From: Amborella trichopoda
Taxonomy: Eukaryota; Streptophyta; Magnoliopsida; Amborellales; Amborellaceae
Assembly (NCBI RefSeq): GCF_000471905.2
Contig: NW_006500104.1
Span: 3,110,957-3,174,956, forward strand
DNA: 64,000 bases
Direction of reading: 5' to 3'
In this document: in pieces, positions 1 to 10,185 of the stretch
Layout: the number at the start of each line of letters is the position of its first letter
Numbering within the stretch: the first letter of the stretch is position 1
Position numbers and translations under genes: made by a program
Notes under the pieces: generated by a model
The model's input: only the letters and a program-made list of their open reading frames with translations
Databases searched by the model: none
Told to the model about the DNA's origin: nothing

Positions 1-19
1 TGGATGTAACAATTCTAAA

Positions 20-56
<37 letters not shown>

Positions 57-187
57 GAAAACCTTTCACTTTTGATAGTCCATACAAATAATTTGGTCCT
101 TAGGGACCATCAATTTTTTTGTTCTTTTTACCTTCACCTTTTGTTTTTTGTGCCACGTCCTCTAGGGATGTGGGCATTAAGTGTTAA

Positions 188-1999
188 TGTAACACCTTCT
201 AAACACCTCATGTATGAGGTGGGTTAATAATATATTGTAATAATTTTTTTTTTGTGTTTAAAAAGACGAGAACGAGTTGGAATCTCTCTATGCAAAAACA
301 CTATCTCTTACGCCCCTCCCTCTCAGTAATGTTGAGCCCTCTTTGTGAATTAAAGAACGCAGTAAACTCTTTCTCTCTAGTCGAATTTTATCGAAAGTTC
401 CCTCTCAAATATTATAGGTAAATGATCTCATTATCCTGAAAAATAGTCTGTTCACCATTTTTATACTGTAATTTTATGTGCATATGGTATCATTTTTTTC
501 CTGTTAAAATTATTATTATTAGAAATTTAGACATTGTAAATTATTAAAACTAAAATTTCTGTCTATTATTATGACTTTTAGACACTGTAAAATTTATGTG
601 GAAGTGATGTCATTTTTGGTAAAATCATTATGTGAAAAATTGATATTTCTACAATTAATTATAATACTTCCAATACTGTGAGATTTATGCATTTCGGCAT
701 TTAATTGTATTTTTGTTTGTCTATGAATTTTAGATATTATAAGTTTTACCTGTTCCTGTAAAATAATTAATTATGAAATTACATTCCATAAAATTGTGAT
801 ATTTATGTGTTTAACCTTGGATTTCTATAAAAGCTCTTAAATTGATAATCGACTGCCTATTTGATTTCATTTCAAATATACTTGTTCGATCTGCTACATT
901 TCTGCAATTTTTATCCTAATTGTTTGATTGGTTACTTACAAATATTTCATTGAAAGTAATTGTTTAAATTTCTTCAAGTGAATTTCTGTTAATGATTTCA
1001 ATGATACTTTGAATATACGATGTTGATTCTTTCTGATGTTAAAGAGTTTCTGAGATAATTTAAGTATATGTGGACCTATACGGGACGCCGATAGGGACTA
1101 TTTGGACTCATCCGGTACACCGGTGAGGTATGTTTGGACCTGCAGGGATTGTTTAGACCTATCTGGTTATGCCGCTAGGGACTATTTGGACTCATCGGGA
1201 TGCCGTTGACGTATGTTTGAACCTGCATGGATTGTTTGGACCTATCTGGTTACGCCAGTAGGGACTATTTGGACTCATCCGGGATGCCGATGAGGTATGT
1301 TTGGACCTACAAGGATTGTTTGGACCTATCTGGTTACGTCGATAGGGACCATTTAGACTCATCCGGGACGCCGGTGAGGTATGTTTGGATCTGCAGGGAT
1401 TGTTTGGACCCATCTAGGACGCTGGTGGGGTATATAGGTGACCTACTTGGATTGTGAAATTCTTTGAGTTATGCATTGATGTTAAAATATTTATATGCAT
1501 TTCAATCATTTGGATTATGTTTAATTGTGCATTTCTGAAAGTGAAATTGTTATCCATAAATGCTTTTTGGCTCGCATTGTTTCTAATAGACCTTCCTTTT
1601 TAAAAATGCGTACATCTTTCGACTATGATTATTTTTGAAGACTATGATGATCACTTACTGAGTAGCCAAACTCATCAAACTATGGTAAAAAATTTTCAGG
1701 GTAATTGCAGCTTCCCTAGTTGAAGGCACAACAGGACCAACTTTGGAAGAAGTCATAGTTATGATGAAATTTTCTCTTTGTGACTTTTGTTCAAATTCAC
1801 TATTGTAAATTTTGTCTTATCAACAGATGTATATCTAAACCTTCATGTTAATACTAGTTATGAGTAGACTTTGTACAGACTCTTAGAAATGGAAAAATCT
1901 GTTTTAGTGCAATAAATGCTGAAGTAGAAAATTTCGTTTTGTTAAAGATAGACTGTTACATCTCAGGGATTCCAGTGTTATAAATCTTGGGGTGTGACA
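188..1999. mobile_element. Probable solo LTR, Del/Tekay-like Ty3/Gypsy type
   Basis: The left edge reads TGTAACACC and the right edge GGTGTGACA, so the ends form an imperfect TG...CA inverted repeat. This style of LTR end is common in plant Del/Tekay chromoviruses. The interval is AT-rich, non-coding and about 1.8 kb long, and holds an 84-bp minisatellite. The flanking 5-mers (GTTAA left, ATGGA right) do not match, so there is no target duplication. No primer-binding site follows the right edge and no polypurine tract precedes the left edge, which fits a solo LTR with altered flanks or a chance pairing of ends. Confidence 0.45.
1067..1436. repeat. 84-bp minisatellite, about 4.4 copies
   Basis: The phrase TATGTTTGGACC and its variants recur at 1129, 1212, 1296 and 1380, a spacing of 83-84 bp. 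Each unit also carries GGGACTATTTGGACTCATC and a GGTGAGGTA-like segment. Because 84 is a multiple of three, short open frames with a repetitive peptide appear on both strands. They are by-products of the repeat and are not listed as genes. Confidence 0.9.
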
Positions 2000-2281
2000 A
2001 TGGACCTTAGGGAAGCACACGAGGCTCTCAACCAATATGTTGTTGTTAAAATGAGAGAAGCTTCCCAGTCAAACGACCTCCCCATGGCTAAGATGTGGTC
2101 CGGATTCGTAAAACTGGAACCCCATACGTCATTGGAAGAGATCAGACATGACATAGGAGGTGGTCTCTTTGAGATATGCTCGTGTAATGAAATGAGAGTT
2201 ACTATTAAGAATAGTGATAAGGATAAGGCCCTCATGGAGGATAGGCCTAGCATAATGACGAAGGCAAAGATGTAGTATTAT
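2000..2281 (+). other. Short open stretch ending in degraded Tat RT/RNase H boundary
   Basis: One frame is open from 1994 to 2275 but I recognise no family in its peptide. In another frame the last roughly 35 bp (about 2248-2281) read as the end of a Gypsy reverse transcriptase/RNase H junction. That frame joins the RNase H reading that resumes at 4240 on the other side of the inserted DNA transposon. The stretch is therefore better seen as the broken left edge of the Tat pol relic than as a gene. Confidence 0.4.
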
Positions 2282-2598
2282 GGTGGCGTTTGATAACCGC
2301 GAAATGGGAAGTGGGGAAAGTACCCAAATTTCTCCTACACTGTGTATTGAATGTGTTTGATAAGTAAAAAAAGGGGGAAGTCGGAACCACTCTTTTTTTA
2401 CTTTTACTGTTCACATTCAACATACCAATTGTGCATCCCATGGGGTGAGCGGCAACTTTCACCCAAACACGTTGCCCAACTTTCACCCCTCAAAACCCTA
2501 GTGCTCTCCTTCCTCTCCGCACTTCTTTAGAGCCTCCCTTCTTTGTCCCTCTTTGAGCTTCCAATCTTTGTTCCTCTTCGAGCCTCCCTTCTTTATTA

Positions 2599-2602
<4 letters not shown>

Positions 2603-2635
<33 letters not shown>
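2603..2635. repeat. (CT)n microsatellite
   Basis: A pure TC/CT run inside the PIF/Harbinger-like element, downstream of a leader-like AAACCCTAG segment. Further CT-rich runs follow at about 2740-2765, 2955-3060 and 3140-3270. Confidence 0.95.
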
Positions 2636-2638
<3 letters not shown>

Positions 2639-3536
2639 TGAGCTAACCTGTGAGAGGAACCTCTGCGAGCAAACTGTGCGAGCTACTTGGAGCAAGTTGT
2701 GCAAGCTAGTTGGAGCAATCTCTCTCTTACCCTGTCCAAGTAAGAGAAATCTCTCTCTCTCTTTTTACAAAAATCTAGGGTTTTACGTTTTTTTATATGA
2801 TGTAAATTCACCCTAAAAAAAAATTTAGGTATTCTCTTAATTTTTCTTAAAATTTGGAATAATCATTATTATTTGGGCATTTTATACTCTATTTTTGTGT
2901 GATTTCTCCATTTGTAATTCCTTAGCATAAACATGGCGGTAGATGAAGTTGTTAACTCTCTCTCTCTTTCTTTGTCTCTCTCTTCATTTGCAGTAATTTT
3001 ATGCCTAATGGTTGTAGATGAAGTTGATAACTCTCTATCTCTCTCTCTCTTTCATTTGTAGTGATTTTCTGCCTATTTGTCGTGTCTGATGAAAAATAGA
3101 TATGTACTCATACACACATTGAATTTCAGCTTCATACCCTCTTTCTCTCCTTCTCTCTCTAACCAGCTTTGAATTTCAGCTTCATGATACCCCGTCTTTG
3201 TCTCTTTATTGCTTCTCTCTCTTATTACTTTCTCTGCTGATCTCCCTTCTCATGGTCTCTCTCTATTATTTTTTTTGTTTGACACCTAACTAGAGATTGG
3301 ATTATTTCTTATAAATTATGTGCTTGATTTGTTGCTATTATTATACATATGTTATATTATTATGTAGCTGGAATTATACACCTAGAGATTGATTTGTTTG
3401 TGTTATTATACATCCGTTATATTATTAGGTGGCATTGTATCATCTAATCTTAAGGTTTGATATATTACAATGTGGCTGGAAAATGAGGTCTTGGTTTGGT
3501 CTATTGAAAGGTTGGAAAATGAGGTCTTCGTTTGGA

Positions 3537-3669
3537 AGGCGAAGCTGATGAAGATGAATTTGAGGATTTGAATTCTCAGAGTAGGTCTACACATAATGTT
3601 AGTGTACAATTAATGGCACATATTATGACAGAAATGTGGGGACAATATCGACAACGTCAAAATCGTTAG
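3537..3669 (+). pseudogene. Short coding remnant inside the PIF/Harbinger-like element
   Basis: The frame ending in TAG near 3669 reads an acidic stretch (GEADEDEFEDLN) and then a helix-like tail with AHIMTEMWGQYRQRQ. A segment of the form I-A-x-x-M-W-x-x-Y is, from memory, common near the N terminus of plant PIF/Harbinger-associated proteins, so this may be an exon relic of the element's own gene. No start codon or full domain is visible, and the assignment rests on one short motif plus its location between Harbinger-like ends. Confidence 0.3.
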
Positions 3670-4239
3670 TGTATGCACACATGCGCATGCCATAAGATTG
3701 TTATCTATCTACATCTCCCTCTCTCTATCTCTCTAATTATCTCTCTATTTGAGTGATTGCTTTCATGTTACTATTTCAAATGAGACAAACTTATCTTCTG
3801 TAATGTACTGGTGTGGTGGCAATATGGAATGATTCGCTTTCAAACTTTTAAATATCTATTTCCTAAATAAATGATATAAATTTGCTCTTGAGGTCTGCCT
3901 GTGCATTGAGTGTAATTTTGAATAGTTATATAAATAATGGTAATAGTTATATAAATAATGGTATTCCTTGAATCTATTTATATTTTTGGTAATATGTTGG
4001 ATGAATGGAAGGAATCCTATTTAATTACGAAATATAAATGAAATACATAATGAACAATATTATAGGTAGTTTCCAGCTTTCCCATTACCAAATAGGTGAA
4101 ATTACCAGCACCACAGTTTATCAAATAGGGTTTCCATCTTTCAATCTACTAATTTTCACATCCATCCCAGATTCTAAGAAAGTCAGCAGCAAGGGTGATT
4201 CCTAGGGACACTACAATGAAAGTTATCAAACGCCACCTA

Positions 4240-4990
4240 TATTATCTGAGCCGCACCATGATGCCAACAAAATATAATTACTCGCCCATCGAGAAGACGT
4301 GTTTGAAGCTTCTTTTGCTCCCTAGAAGTTGTGGTACTATCTTTTGGCACACCAAATACGCTTGATATCTCCTGCAAATCCAATCAAATACCTCATGACA
4401 AGGTCTGTTCTATTAGGTCGATTGGCTAAATGGATTGTGCTCTTGATGGAGTTTAATATCACTTATATCCTGCAGAAGGCTATCAAAGGACATGTCCTTG
4501 TAGATTTCCTAGCTCACCCATTGCTAGAAGGATCTCCCCTAAATGAGGACTTGCCTGATGAAGAGGTTATGTATATTGATGAATTCGCAAATGGCAAATG
4601 TTCTTCGATGGTACCTCTCAAGGGAGCCGGAGCCGGTGTCTTTTTCATTATGCCAGATAAGGGTCTCTTACCTCGTGATTTCTCTCTAAGTGAAAGATGT
4701 TCTAATAATGAAACTGAATATCATGCACTGATTATCAGTCTTGATATGGCAATTGAAATGGTTTGGGATTCTTGCACATCTTCGGTGACTCCCAATTGGT
4801 AGTCCGGCAGTTAAAAGGAATCTATGAAGTTCGAAAAGATGAACTTAAACCTTACAATAATACTGCAAGATACCTTCTCAAGAAGATGGGCAATGCCACA
4901 TTGACACATATACCCTGGGGATCAAATGTTCAAGCTGATGCCTTGGCCAAACTTGGGGCTGCCATGATTATTGAACCTGGAATGACATAG
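4240..4990 (+). pseudogene. Tat-lineage Ty3/Gypsy RNase H plus archaeal-type RNase H (relic)
   Basis: This is the part of a retrotransposon polyprotein that degrades the RNA of the RNA-DNA hybrid. Reading starts at YYLSR right after the DNA-transposon insertion, then passes SPIEKTCL and a segment like PIKYLMTRSVLLGRLAKW, typical of the Gypsy RNase H. A second RNase H follows, which is characteristic of the Tat lineage: GAGAGVFFIMPDKG, NNETEYHALI, then FGDSQLVV and ADALAKLGAA. The frame changes near 4763-4800, so the second RNase H is split over two frames. The first-strand DGASN-like position reads DEFAN. It is not functional. It is followed closely by the integrase part. Confidence 0.85.
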
Positions 4991-4997
4991 CATCACC

Positions 4998-5754
4998 ATG
5001 ATAGAGGGAGCCAATTTTGAAGATGAGAAGGACCTCTGGGCCGAGTTCCCACCATACCCTCATGGAGCTATAATGAAGTTTGAGGAGGATTCCCACCATC
5101 CCCACCAATGTTGTTGTTGCTGTAGAAACAAAGAAATGAAATTGGCGTCAACTTTCTTGGATTATTTGGTGCCTGGACAACTGCCCTCGATTAAGAAAGA
5201 GAGGCTAGCCTTAAAAAGGCGGGCCACAAGATTCACTCTTTCAAATAACCAACTGTATAGGACGTCATATGATGGGATGTTCTACGAAGGACAAGGTGCT
5301 TTGAAAGACGTGTACGTTGGTGTATGCAATATGCACTAGTCCGGTCCTAAGCTATATTACCAACTCCACCGAATGGGGTACTTCTAGCCAACTGTGGTAA
5401 ATAATGCATATACATATGCCAAGAGATGTCGCATGCTAAATATATGCCCACTATATTCATCAGTCACCCGAGCTACTTCACCTGACTCTCATGACATGGT
5501 CGTTCTCCTAGTGGGGGATGGATAATACGGGATTCATTACCCCAATATCATCAGAAAGACACCCTTATATATTGGCAGCCATCGATTATTTCTCAAAATG
5601 GGGAAAAGCCATGCCTCTGCGATGAGTAATAGGCAAGGACATTAAAGACTTTGTGCGCCACCATATCGTTTACCGATTTGGAGTACCAGACTGGATCATC
5701 TATGATAATGAGCCCTCATTTAAGAAGGACCATATTACTCGGTTGGCCAACTAG
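4998..5754 (+). pseudogene. Tat-lineage Ty3/Gypsy integrase (relic, truncated)
   Basis: Integrase inserts the retrotransposon cDNA. The first part (4998-5339) matches the RNase H-integrase linker with LKRRATRFTLSNNQLYRTS. About 5303-5440 is a decayed HHCC zinc region (LHRMGYF, AKRCRMLNICP) with stops. The core begins near 5570 as AIDYFSKWGKAMPL, then HHIVYRFGVPDWIIYDNEPSF. The usual DNGPQF motif is altered to DNEPSF, and a stop follows AMPLR. The reading ends at a TAG at 5752-5754, before the last catalytic glutamate. It is interrupted right after by a 43-bp duplication and then by an antisense segment. Confidence 0.85.
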
Positions 5755-5835
5755 TTTAATATTGATTGAAGGTAGTCTTTTATGTACAATCCACTAGTTT
5801 AATATTGATTGAAGGTAGTCTTCTATGTCGAGGCT
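5750..5835. repeat. 43-bp tandem duplication at the truncated end of integrase
   Basis: ACTAGTTTAATATTGATTGA and the following GGTAGTCTT occur at 5750 and again at 5793. The duplication sits exactly where the integrase reading stops and a segment shared with 22865-22947 begins, so it probably marks a repair or recombination joint. Confidence 0.85.
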
Positions 5836-6075
5836 TTATTAACTAGCTTCTCTTTTATTCCATATTGGGGACCCAAGGTCCCGTAAAATATGTTCAAACT
5901 GCTTGCCTGGCCCAATGTTGTTCCTCAAGTGAAGCGAGAAGGACAACACTTGAAAAATTTCCTTCGGTTTCATTAGTTTTTTCTTCCTAGCCATAGGACC
6001 ACGTGAACACTGAGGAGATCCACGCAATGCTAGAATTAGGATGCTAAGACGTTTGGATGCAATGTACAGGTCCAT
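5824..6075 (-). pseudogene. Remnant of the antisense ORF tail of a Tat element
   Basis: The first about 85 bp (5824-5907) closely match 22865-22947, which lies just past the C-terminal end of the minus-strand PMD ORF at 22.93-24.96 kb. On the minus strand this interval reads a short lysine-rich tail followed by the shared block. It therefore looks like the end of the same kind of antisense accessory ORF, here joined directly to the + strand integrase relic. No PMD domain is left. The open minus-strand reading is 78 codons long and has no firm start. Confidence 0.4.
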
Positions 6076-6902
6076 CCATGGAGACTTAAGGGAGGGGGGG
6101 GGGGGGGAAGAGACTTTTTTTTTTTGAGCGATCCTATCAAAGTCCTCCCCCTCGCATTGACTGTTTGTGATTCTGACAATTGAGGATTTGTACGGACCTT
6201 GTTGGTCAGAATCAGGCCCGTCTGGCAGTCGAATGCCGTGTTGAAGGTCAGTTTTCTCATTTAGTCTGGGTTTTTGTATCCTCTAGTGTTGGTCCACGTT
6301 TCAAGGATTTTGTTTTGTTATTTGTTTTGGATGGTTTGCTGGAGGGCCTTTGGTTGGCGTCCGTCTGCATTGTGCAATAGATATTCCTTGACGGGCAGGG
6401 TACCTCAGTTTATCGAGGTGACCGGCTTTGGGTATAACCCCTGCTAGCAGTTTCAACATTCATGGCTGACTTGGCTTTCTAGGGCCGTCTTTAGCATCTT
6501 TGAAGTGTTGTTAGCAAACTTGTGGGAATGGTTCTCTTCTTCATGAGACTTGTCTGGCCTTCTTGACGAGTCTTCTGTCCTTCGAGTCCTTTTTACGAAT
6601 GGACTCAAGTTGTCGGAATCTTACTTAAAGCTCGTATTTTTAGGTCCTGGTATTATAACATCAGGGATTTTTCTCTTGGAATGTGGGTTGAAGCCACCCG
6701 TTGAGGCGAGTGCTGCATCAACTTGTTTATTGGTCTAAGCATCCTTTGCGGATTTTCACTTGGGCTTGGGAAGCGGCACCGTAGAGACAGTTTTCACCAA
6801 CTTCCTTTTATTCAAGGCTCTTTTACCATGACCTTTCGACCATGTCCACCCTTATTTTTCAATTTTACTCACGGCGCCCTTTCGGGTTTTCATTGTGCCC
6901 GG

Positions 6903-6903
<1 letters not shown>

Positions 6904-6942
<39 letters not shown>
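6904..6942. repeat. (TA)n microsatellite left of the gap
   Basis: A pure TA run directly before the unusual sequence that flanks the 20-N gap. Confidence 0.95.
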
Positions 6943-6944
<2 letters not shown>

Positions 6945-7037
6945 CTACTAGAACTACTTAGTACGTTAGTAGGTTCGTTAGTAACCGAGTCGTACCGGTT
7001 CGGTTTACGTTTTACGTTACTACGTAGTACGTTCCGT

Positions 7038-7057
7038 NNNNNNNNNNNNNNNNNNNN
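7038..7057. other. Assembly gap (20 N)
   Basis: Twenty undetermined bases. The flanks (6943-7037 and 7058-7113) are made of recurring short words such as TTCGTTAG, TACGTTAC and TACTTACTTAC. They look unlike the rest of the window and may be low-quality sequence. Confidence 0.95.
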
Positions 7058-7112
7058 CCTTACCTACTTTACTTACTTACTACGCGTCCGTTCGGTTCGT
7101 TAGTCGTCGTAC

Positions 7113-7113
<1 letters not shown>

Positions 7114-7151
<38 letters not shown>
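7114..7151. repeat. (TA)n microsatellite right of the gap
   Basis: A pure TA run that mirrors the one at 6904-6942, so the gap lies between two TA tracts. Confidence 0.95.
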
Positions 7152-7152
<1 letters not shown>

Positions 7153-7659
7153 CACAGAACTCTTTGACTTATGGTCTTGTAACCATGCCCGTCGGTTATT
7201 TTTACTCATGACGTTCCCTTGTTCAGGTATACACCATGTCCGTTATTATTGTTTTGTGAAGGCGTGTTTATGGTCATGCCTTCGGGACCTGTGCGAAGCC
7301 TTTTATCGTCATGTGGCCAGGACGTGCAGTGCAGTTTAGGGTCATACAGCTGGACCATAGTGGAGATGGATGGCATCTTTGGAGGCCATGGAGTGAGTAT
7401 GATGGTGGTTTTGACTCACTTTGGGGAGATGGCACGAGGCTACTTATGAAAGATGGATGATGTATGAATGGTGGGTGAAAAGTGGTGACCCGGTAGCTGA
7501 TGACGAGTATGGATTGCGGGATGGCTCACCATTTTGTGAGCACAGATGAGACTCACTGGGGAATGATGAATGATAATGAAGGGATTCATTGGTGATTTAT
7601 GTAGGTGGTGCGCACACATCGGTTATGGAAGACGTGCTTGAAGATGCACGTAAAGGGTG

Positions 7660-8510
7660 TGTGCGCATGTTTTGGGGCGAGTTTAAGGTCATGCCTCTAG
7701 GACCTGTGCAAAGTAGTTTAATGTCATACGACCAGGACATGTACATGGTTTGAGGTCATATAGCTTAGACTGTAGTTATGTAGTTTAGAGTCATGCAACT
7801 AGGACCATGCAGTTTTGGGTCGTGCAACTAGAATCATGTAATTTTAGGTCGTGCAACTAGACCTTTGCTACATTTTATGGTCATATAGTTTGGACCGTGG
7901 TACTAAGCCTTGTAACGTCATGCGGCCAGGATGTACACTATGTTTTAAGGTCATATAGATTGGACCGTGGCTATGCAATTTTAAAGTCATGTAGCTAGGA
8001 CCATGCAGTTTAACGTTATGCAAGTAGATCTCAGCTACAGTTTAATGTCATATAGTTTGGACCATGCAGTTTAGGGTCGTGCACCTAGACCAAGGTTGTG
8101 TAGTTTAAGGTCATGCAACATGGACCATGGCTGTGCAGTTTAGGTTCATGCAGCACGGACCATGGCTGTGCAGTTTAGGGTCATGCAGCAGGAACCTCCG
8201 CTATAGTTTAAGGTCATATAGTTTGGACCATGCAGTTTAGGGTCGTGCACCTAGACCAAGGCTATGCAGTTTAAGGTCATGTAGCACGGACCATGGCTGT
8301 GCAGTTTAGGGTCATGCAACATGGACCATGGCTGTGCAGTTTAGGGTCATGCAACATGGACCTTCGCTACAGTTTAAGGTCATATCATTTGGACCATGCA
8401 ATTTAGGGTCGTGCACTTCGACTAAGGTTGTGCAGTTTAAGGTCATGCTGCATAGACCATGGGTGTACAATTTAGGGTCATGCAACACAGACCAATGTGT
8501 GGGTTGCCAT
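7660..8510. repeat. Degenerate tandem array, basic unit about 35 bp
   Basis: The words GCAGTTTAGGGTCATGCA and GGACCATGGCTGT alternate many times. Two clean units start at 8301 and 8336 (35 bp apart); others are stretched by insertions. The array lies in the non-coding stretch beyond the PMD ORF of the minus-strand Tat element. Short open frames in it are repeat by-products. Confidence 0.85.
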
Positions 8511-8544
8511 GTAGATGAAGCTTTATGGAGAATAAGTCTGTGGA

Positions 8545-8975
8545 TGGTAATCTGACTCCGTGGGGATAAAGTAGTGTAGGCCATACAAGCAGAGGGCTTC
8601 GATGAAGATGGTGACCCTACGGGGGGTGGCTAATGAAAGCAGACTTCGTTGGGGATTAAGGTGTGAATGTGACTCCCAAGGGGGTAAAATGTGAGACTCA
8701 ATTTCTAGGGATAAGATAGCTTGGTGCGAAACAGACCCACTAAGGGTTGAAGAGGTAAGAATGTTCTTTAACTCCACTAGGGATAGTGAGCTGTAGTAGG
8801 GGTGTGACTCCTACTGGGGATGAGGGACAGTGGCCCACTCCTGACTCCATTGGGGATAATGAGCTGCAGTATGGGTGTGACTCCTATTGGGGATGACAGG
8901 TCAAGACCTGGGTGCAACTCCACTGGGAAATGAGTCACGGCCTGGGTGCCACTCCACTGGGGATAGTGGTAAGAC
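8545..8975. repeat. Array of about 36-bp units, each with a GACTCCACTGGGGAT-like motif
   Basis: Variants of ACTCCACTGGGGAT recur at about 8770, 8805, 8842, 8878, 8914 and 8949, with more divergent ones back to about 8553. Each is followed by a segment such as AATGAGCTG or GATGAGGGAC. The motif resembles the core of the Tat primer-binding site seen in this window (minus strand, 19489-19471: TGGCGACTCCACTGGGGAC). Confidence 0.8.
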
Positions 8976-9159
8976 ACACACGGCGGTGACTAGGTTTTAG
9001 CATGCACGACACTAGCACATACACGACGCTAGCATGGGGAGGTAACACACATGGCGATGGACTTGAGAAGTACTAGAATTAACAAGTACGGCGTCTAGCA
9101 CGGGTGGAGGTAACACACATAGCACTAGCGTGGGTAGTGGCAACACATGTGTCGGTAAA

Positions 9160-9385
9160 CTTGGGAACACAATCGGCGCTGGGCTTTTGAGAACACAATC
9201 GGCGCTGGGGTTTTGAGAACACAGCCGACGCTGGGCTTTTGAGAACACAATCGACGCTGGGGTTTTGAGAATACAGCCGGCGTTGCACCTTGAGAACGCA
9301 GCCGACGCTACACCTTGGGAACGCAGCCATCGCTGTGTCTTTGAGAACACAAATGGCGCTGGGTCAATGAGATCACAGCCGGCAC
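9160..9385. repeat. 26-bp minisatellite, first array
   Basis: Units of the form GAGAACACAATCGGCGCTGG start at 9189, 9215 and 9241, exactly 26 bp apart, and grow more divergent to the right. A related array occurs at 10186-10440. Confidence 0.9.
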
Positions 9386-9583
9386 TGGATATGGGTTAGT
9401 TTTCGGGCCTTAAGCAGGAGCCCGACCAGGTCCTAGCCTATGTTGCTTAAGTTTTCATGAGCGGCAGTAAGCCTCCATTTGGGCCTCGGGTCTGAGCCCG
9501 ACTCGGTCCTGCCCATAGTCGTTTGGCCTTTAAGGAATTGACTGACATTCCTGATTTGTGGGGGCCACTTCAGGGAAGCTTCG

Positions 9584-9640
9584 CATATAGAAGGGGGTGA
9601 ACCCCATTTTTACCTTTATACCTTCAGTAAAACAGCTAAG
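9584..9640 (+). promoter_or_regulatory. Possible TATA-type promoter between the two 26-bp arrays
   Basis: GCATATAGAAGGGGG is followed about 35 bp downstream by a pyrimidine-rich ATACCTTCAG and then a purine-rich leader. This resembles an LTR R region or a promoter reading toward the PMD ORF that starts near 10.9 kb. It is a pattern match only. It could equally be part of an otherwise unrecognised LTR on the + strand. Confidence 0.25.
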
Positions 9641-10185
9641 GAATTTGAGCAGTGAGAGAGAGAGAGAGCTCTCGATGAGCACATAGAGCACTCGAGTGAG
9701 GCTTGCAGGAGTTTGCTGGCAAGCAAGAGAAGGTTCCGACTAAGAAGAGAGAGCACCAGAGGGAACACCGAAGCATTCGTGAGGTTGTAGGAGTTTTTTG
9801 GCAAGGGTAGCGGGAAAAATAGGGGGTTGACGGGGAGCTTCAGAGATTGCGGCAGTGGTTTTGGGGGTTCAAGAGAAAGGATGGAAGTTGCAGCAGGGGC
9901 TTGCCTGAGAACTTTTGCTGGTTTCTGGTAGCTTTCCAGCGGTGTGCAGGAAGGGGGAAAGGTTTTGCAGTGGGTTTCCAGCAGAAGAGGGGAGTTTTCG
10001 GTGGGAAATCGAGTGGTCGCAGGGAGGCAAACAGTCAATAAGAGGTGAATGGCTGCCAGTCCATGCGTGCGAGGACGTGCGTCGGCCACGTCGCCGTCAA
10101 TAGTTGTCAGGTGGAGCAGCGGGGCTGGGGATTTGCGTGCAGAATCAGTAGCACGTCCAGGAGATTTGAACACGAGCAGTGATAG
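9641..10185. other. Non-coding spacer between minisatellites
   Basis: A purine-rich stretch on the + strand. A 203-codon open frame on the minus strand reads only low-complexity Pro/Leu/Ser sequence with no known domain and runs into the 26-bp repeats at its start, so I do not call it a gene. Confidence 0.5.

Larger units (their letters stand above)
2282..4237. mobile_element. PIF/Harbinger-like DNA transposon, non-autonomous
   Basis: The ends are a perfect 16-bp terminal inverted repeat, GGTGGCGTTTGATAAC at 2282-2297 and its complement at 4222-4237. The flanks share a 3-bp direct repeat TAT (2279-2281 and 4238-4240). Removing one TAT and the element restores a continuous Gypsy RNase H frame around the motif YYLSR, which supports these boundaries. 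A 3-bp duplication and GG-starting ends fit PIF/Harbinger, although the usual target is TTA/TAA. The interior has a leader-like part with AAACCCTAG near 2500 and many CT runs, but no transposase DDE domain. It is probably a deletion derivative. Confidence 0.75.
6076..7200. other. Unassigned region with G-run, TA repeats and assembly gap
   Basis: No coding region is recognisable. A run of 14 G (6094-6107) is followed by a T run near 6116-6125. The stretch 6180-6890 has short open frames with no known motif. From 6904 it becomes TA repeat, then an odd low-diversity sequence, a gap and another TA repeat. Confidence 0.6.

Noticed and set aside
188..2004. Complete LTR retrotransposon at the left edge
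   Set aside because: Only one LTR-like unit is seen, with no primer-binding site, purine tract or second LTR in the window.
1994..2275. 93-codon + strand open frame as a host gene
   Set aside because: No recognisable family. It starts inside the LTR-like end and stops at the transposon border, and another frame matches the Gypsy RT/RNase H junction at its end.
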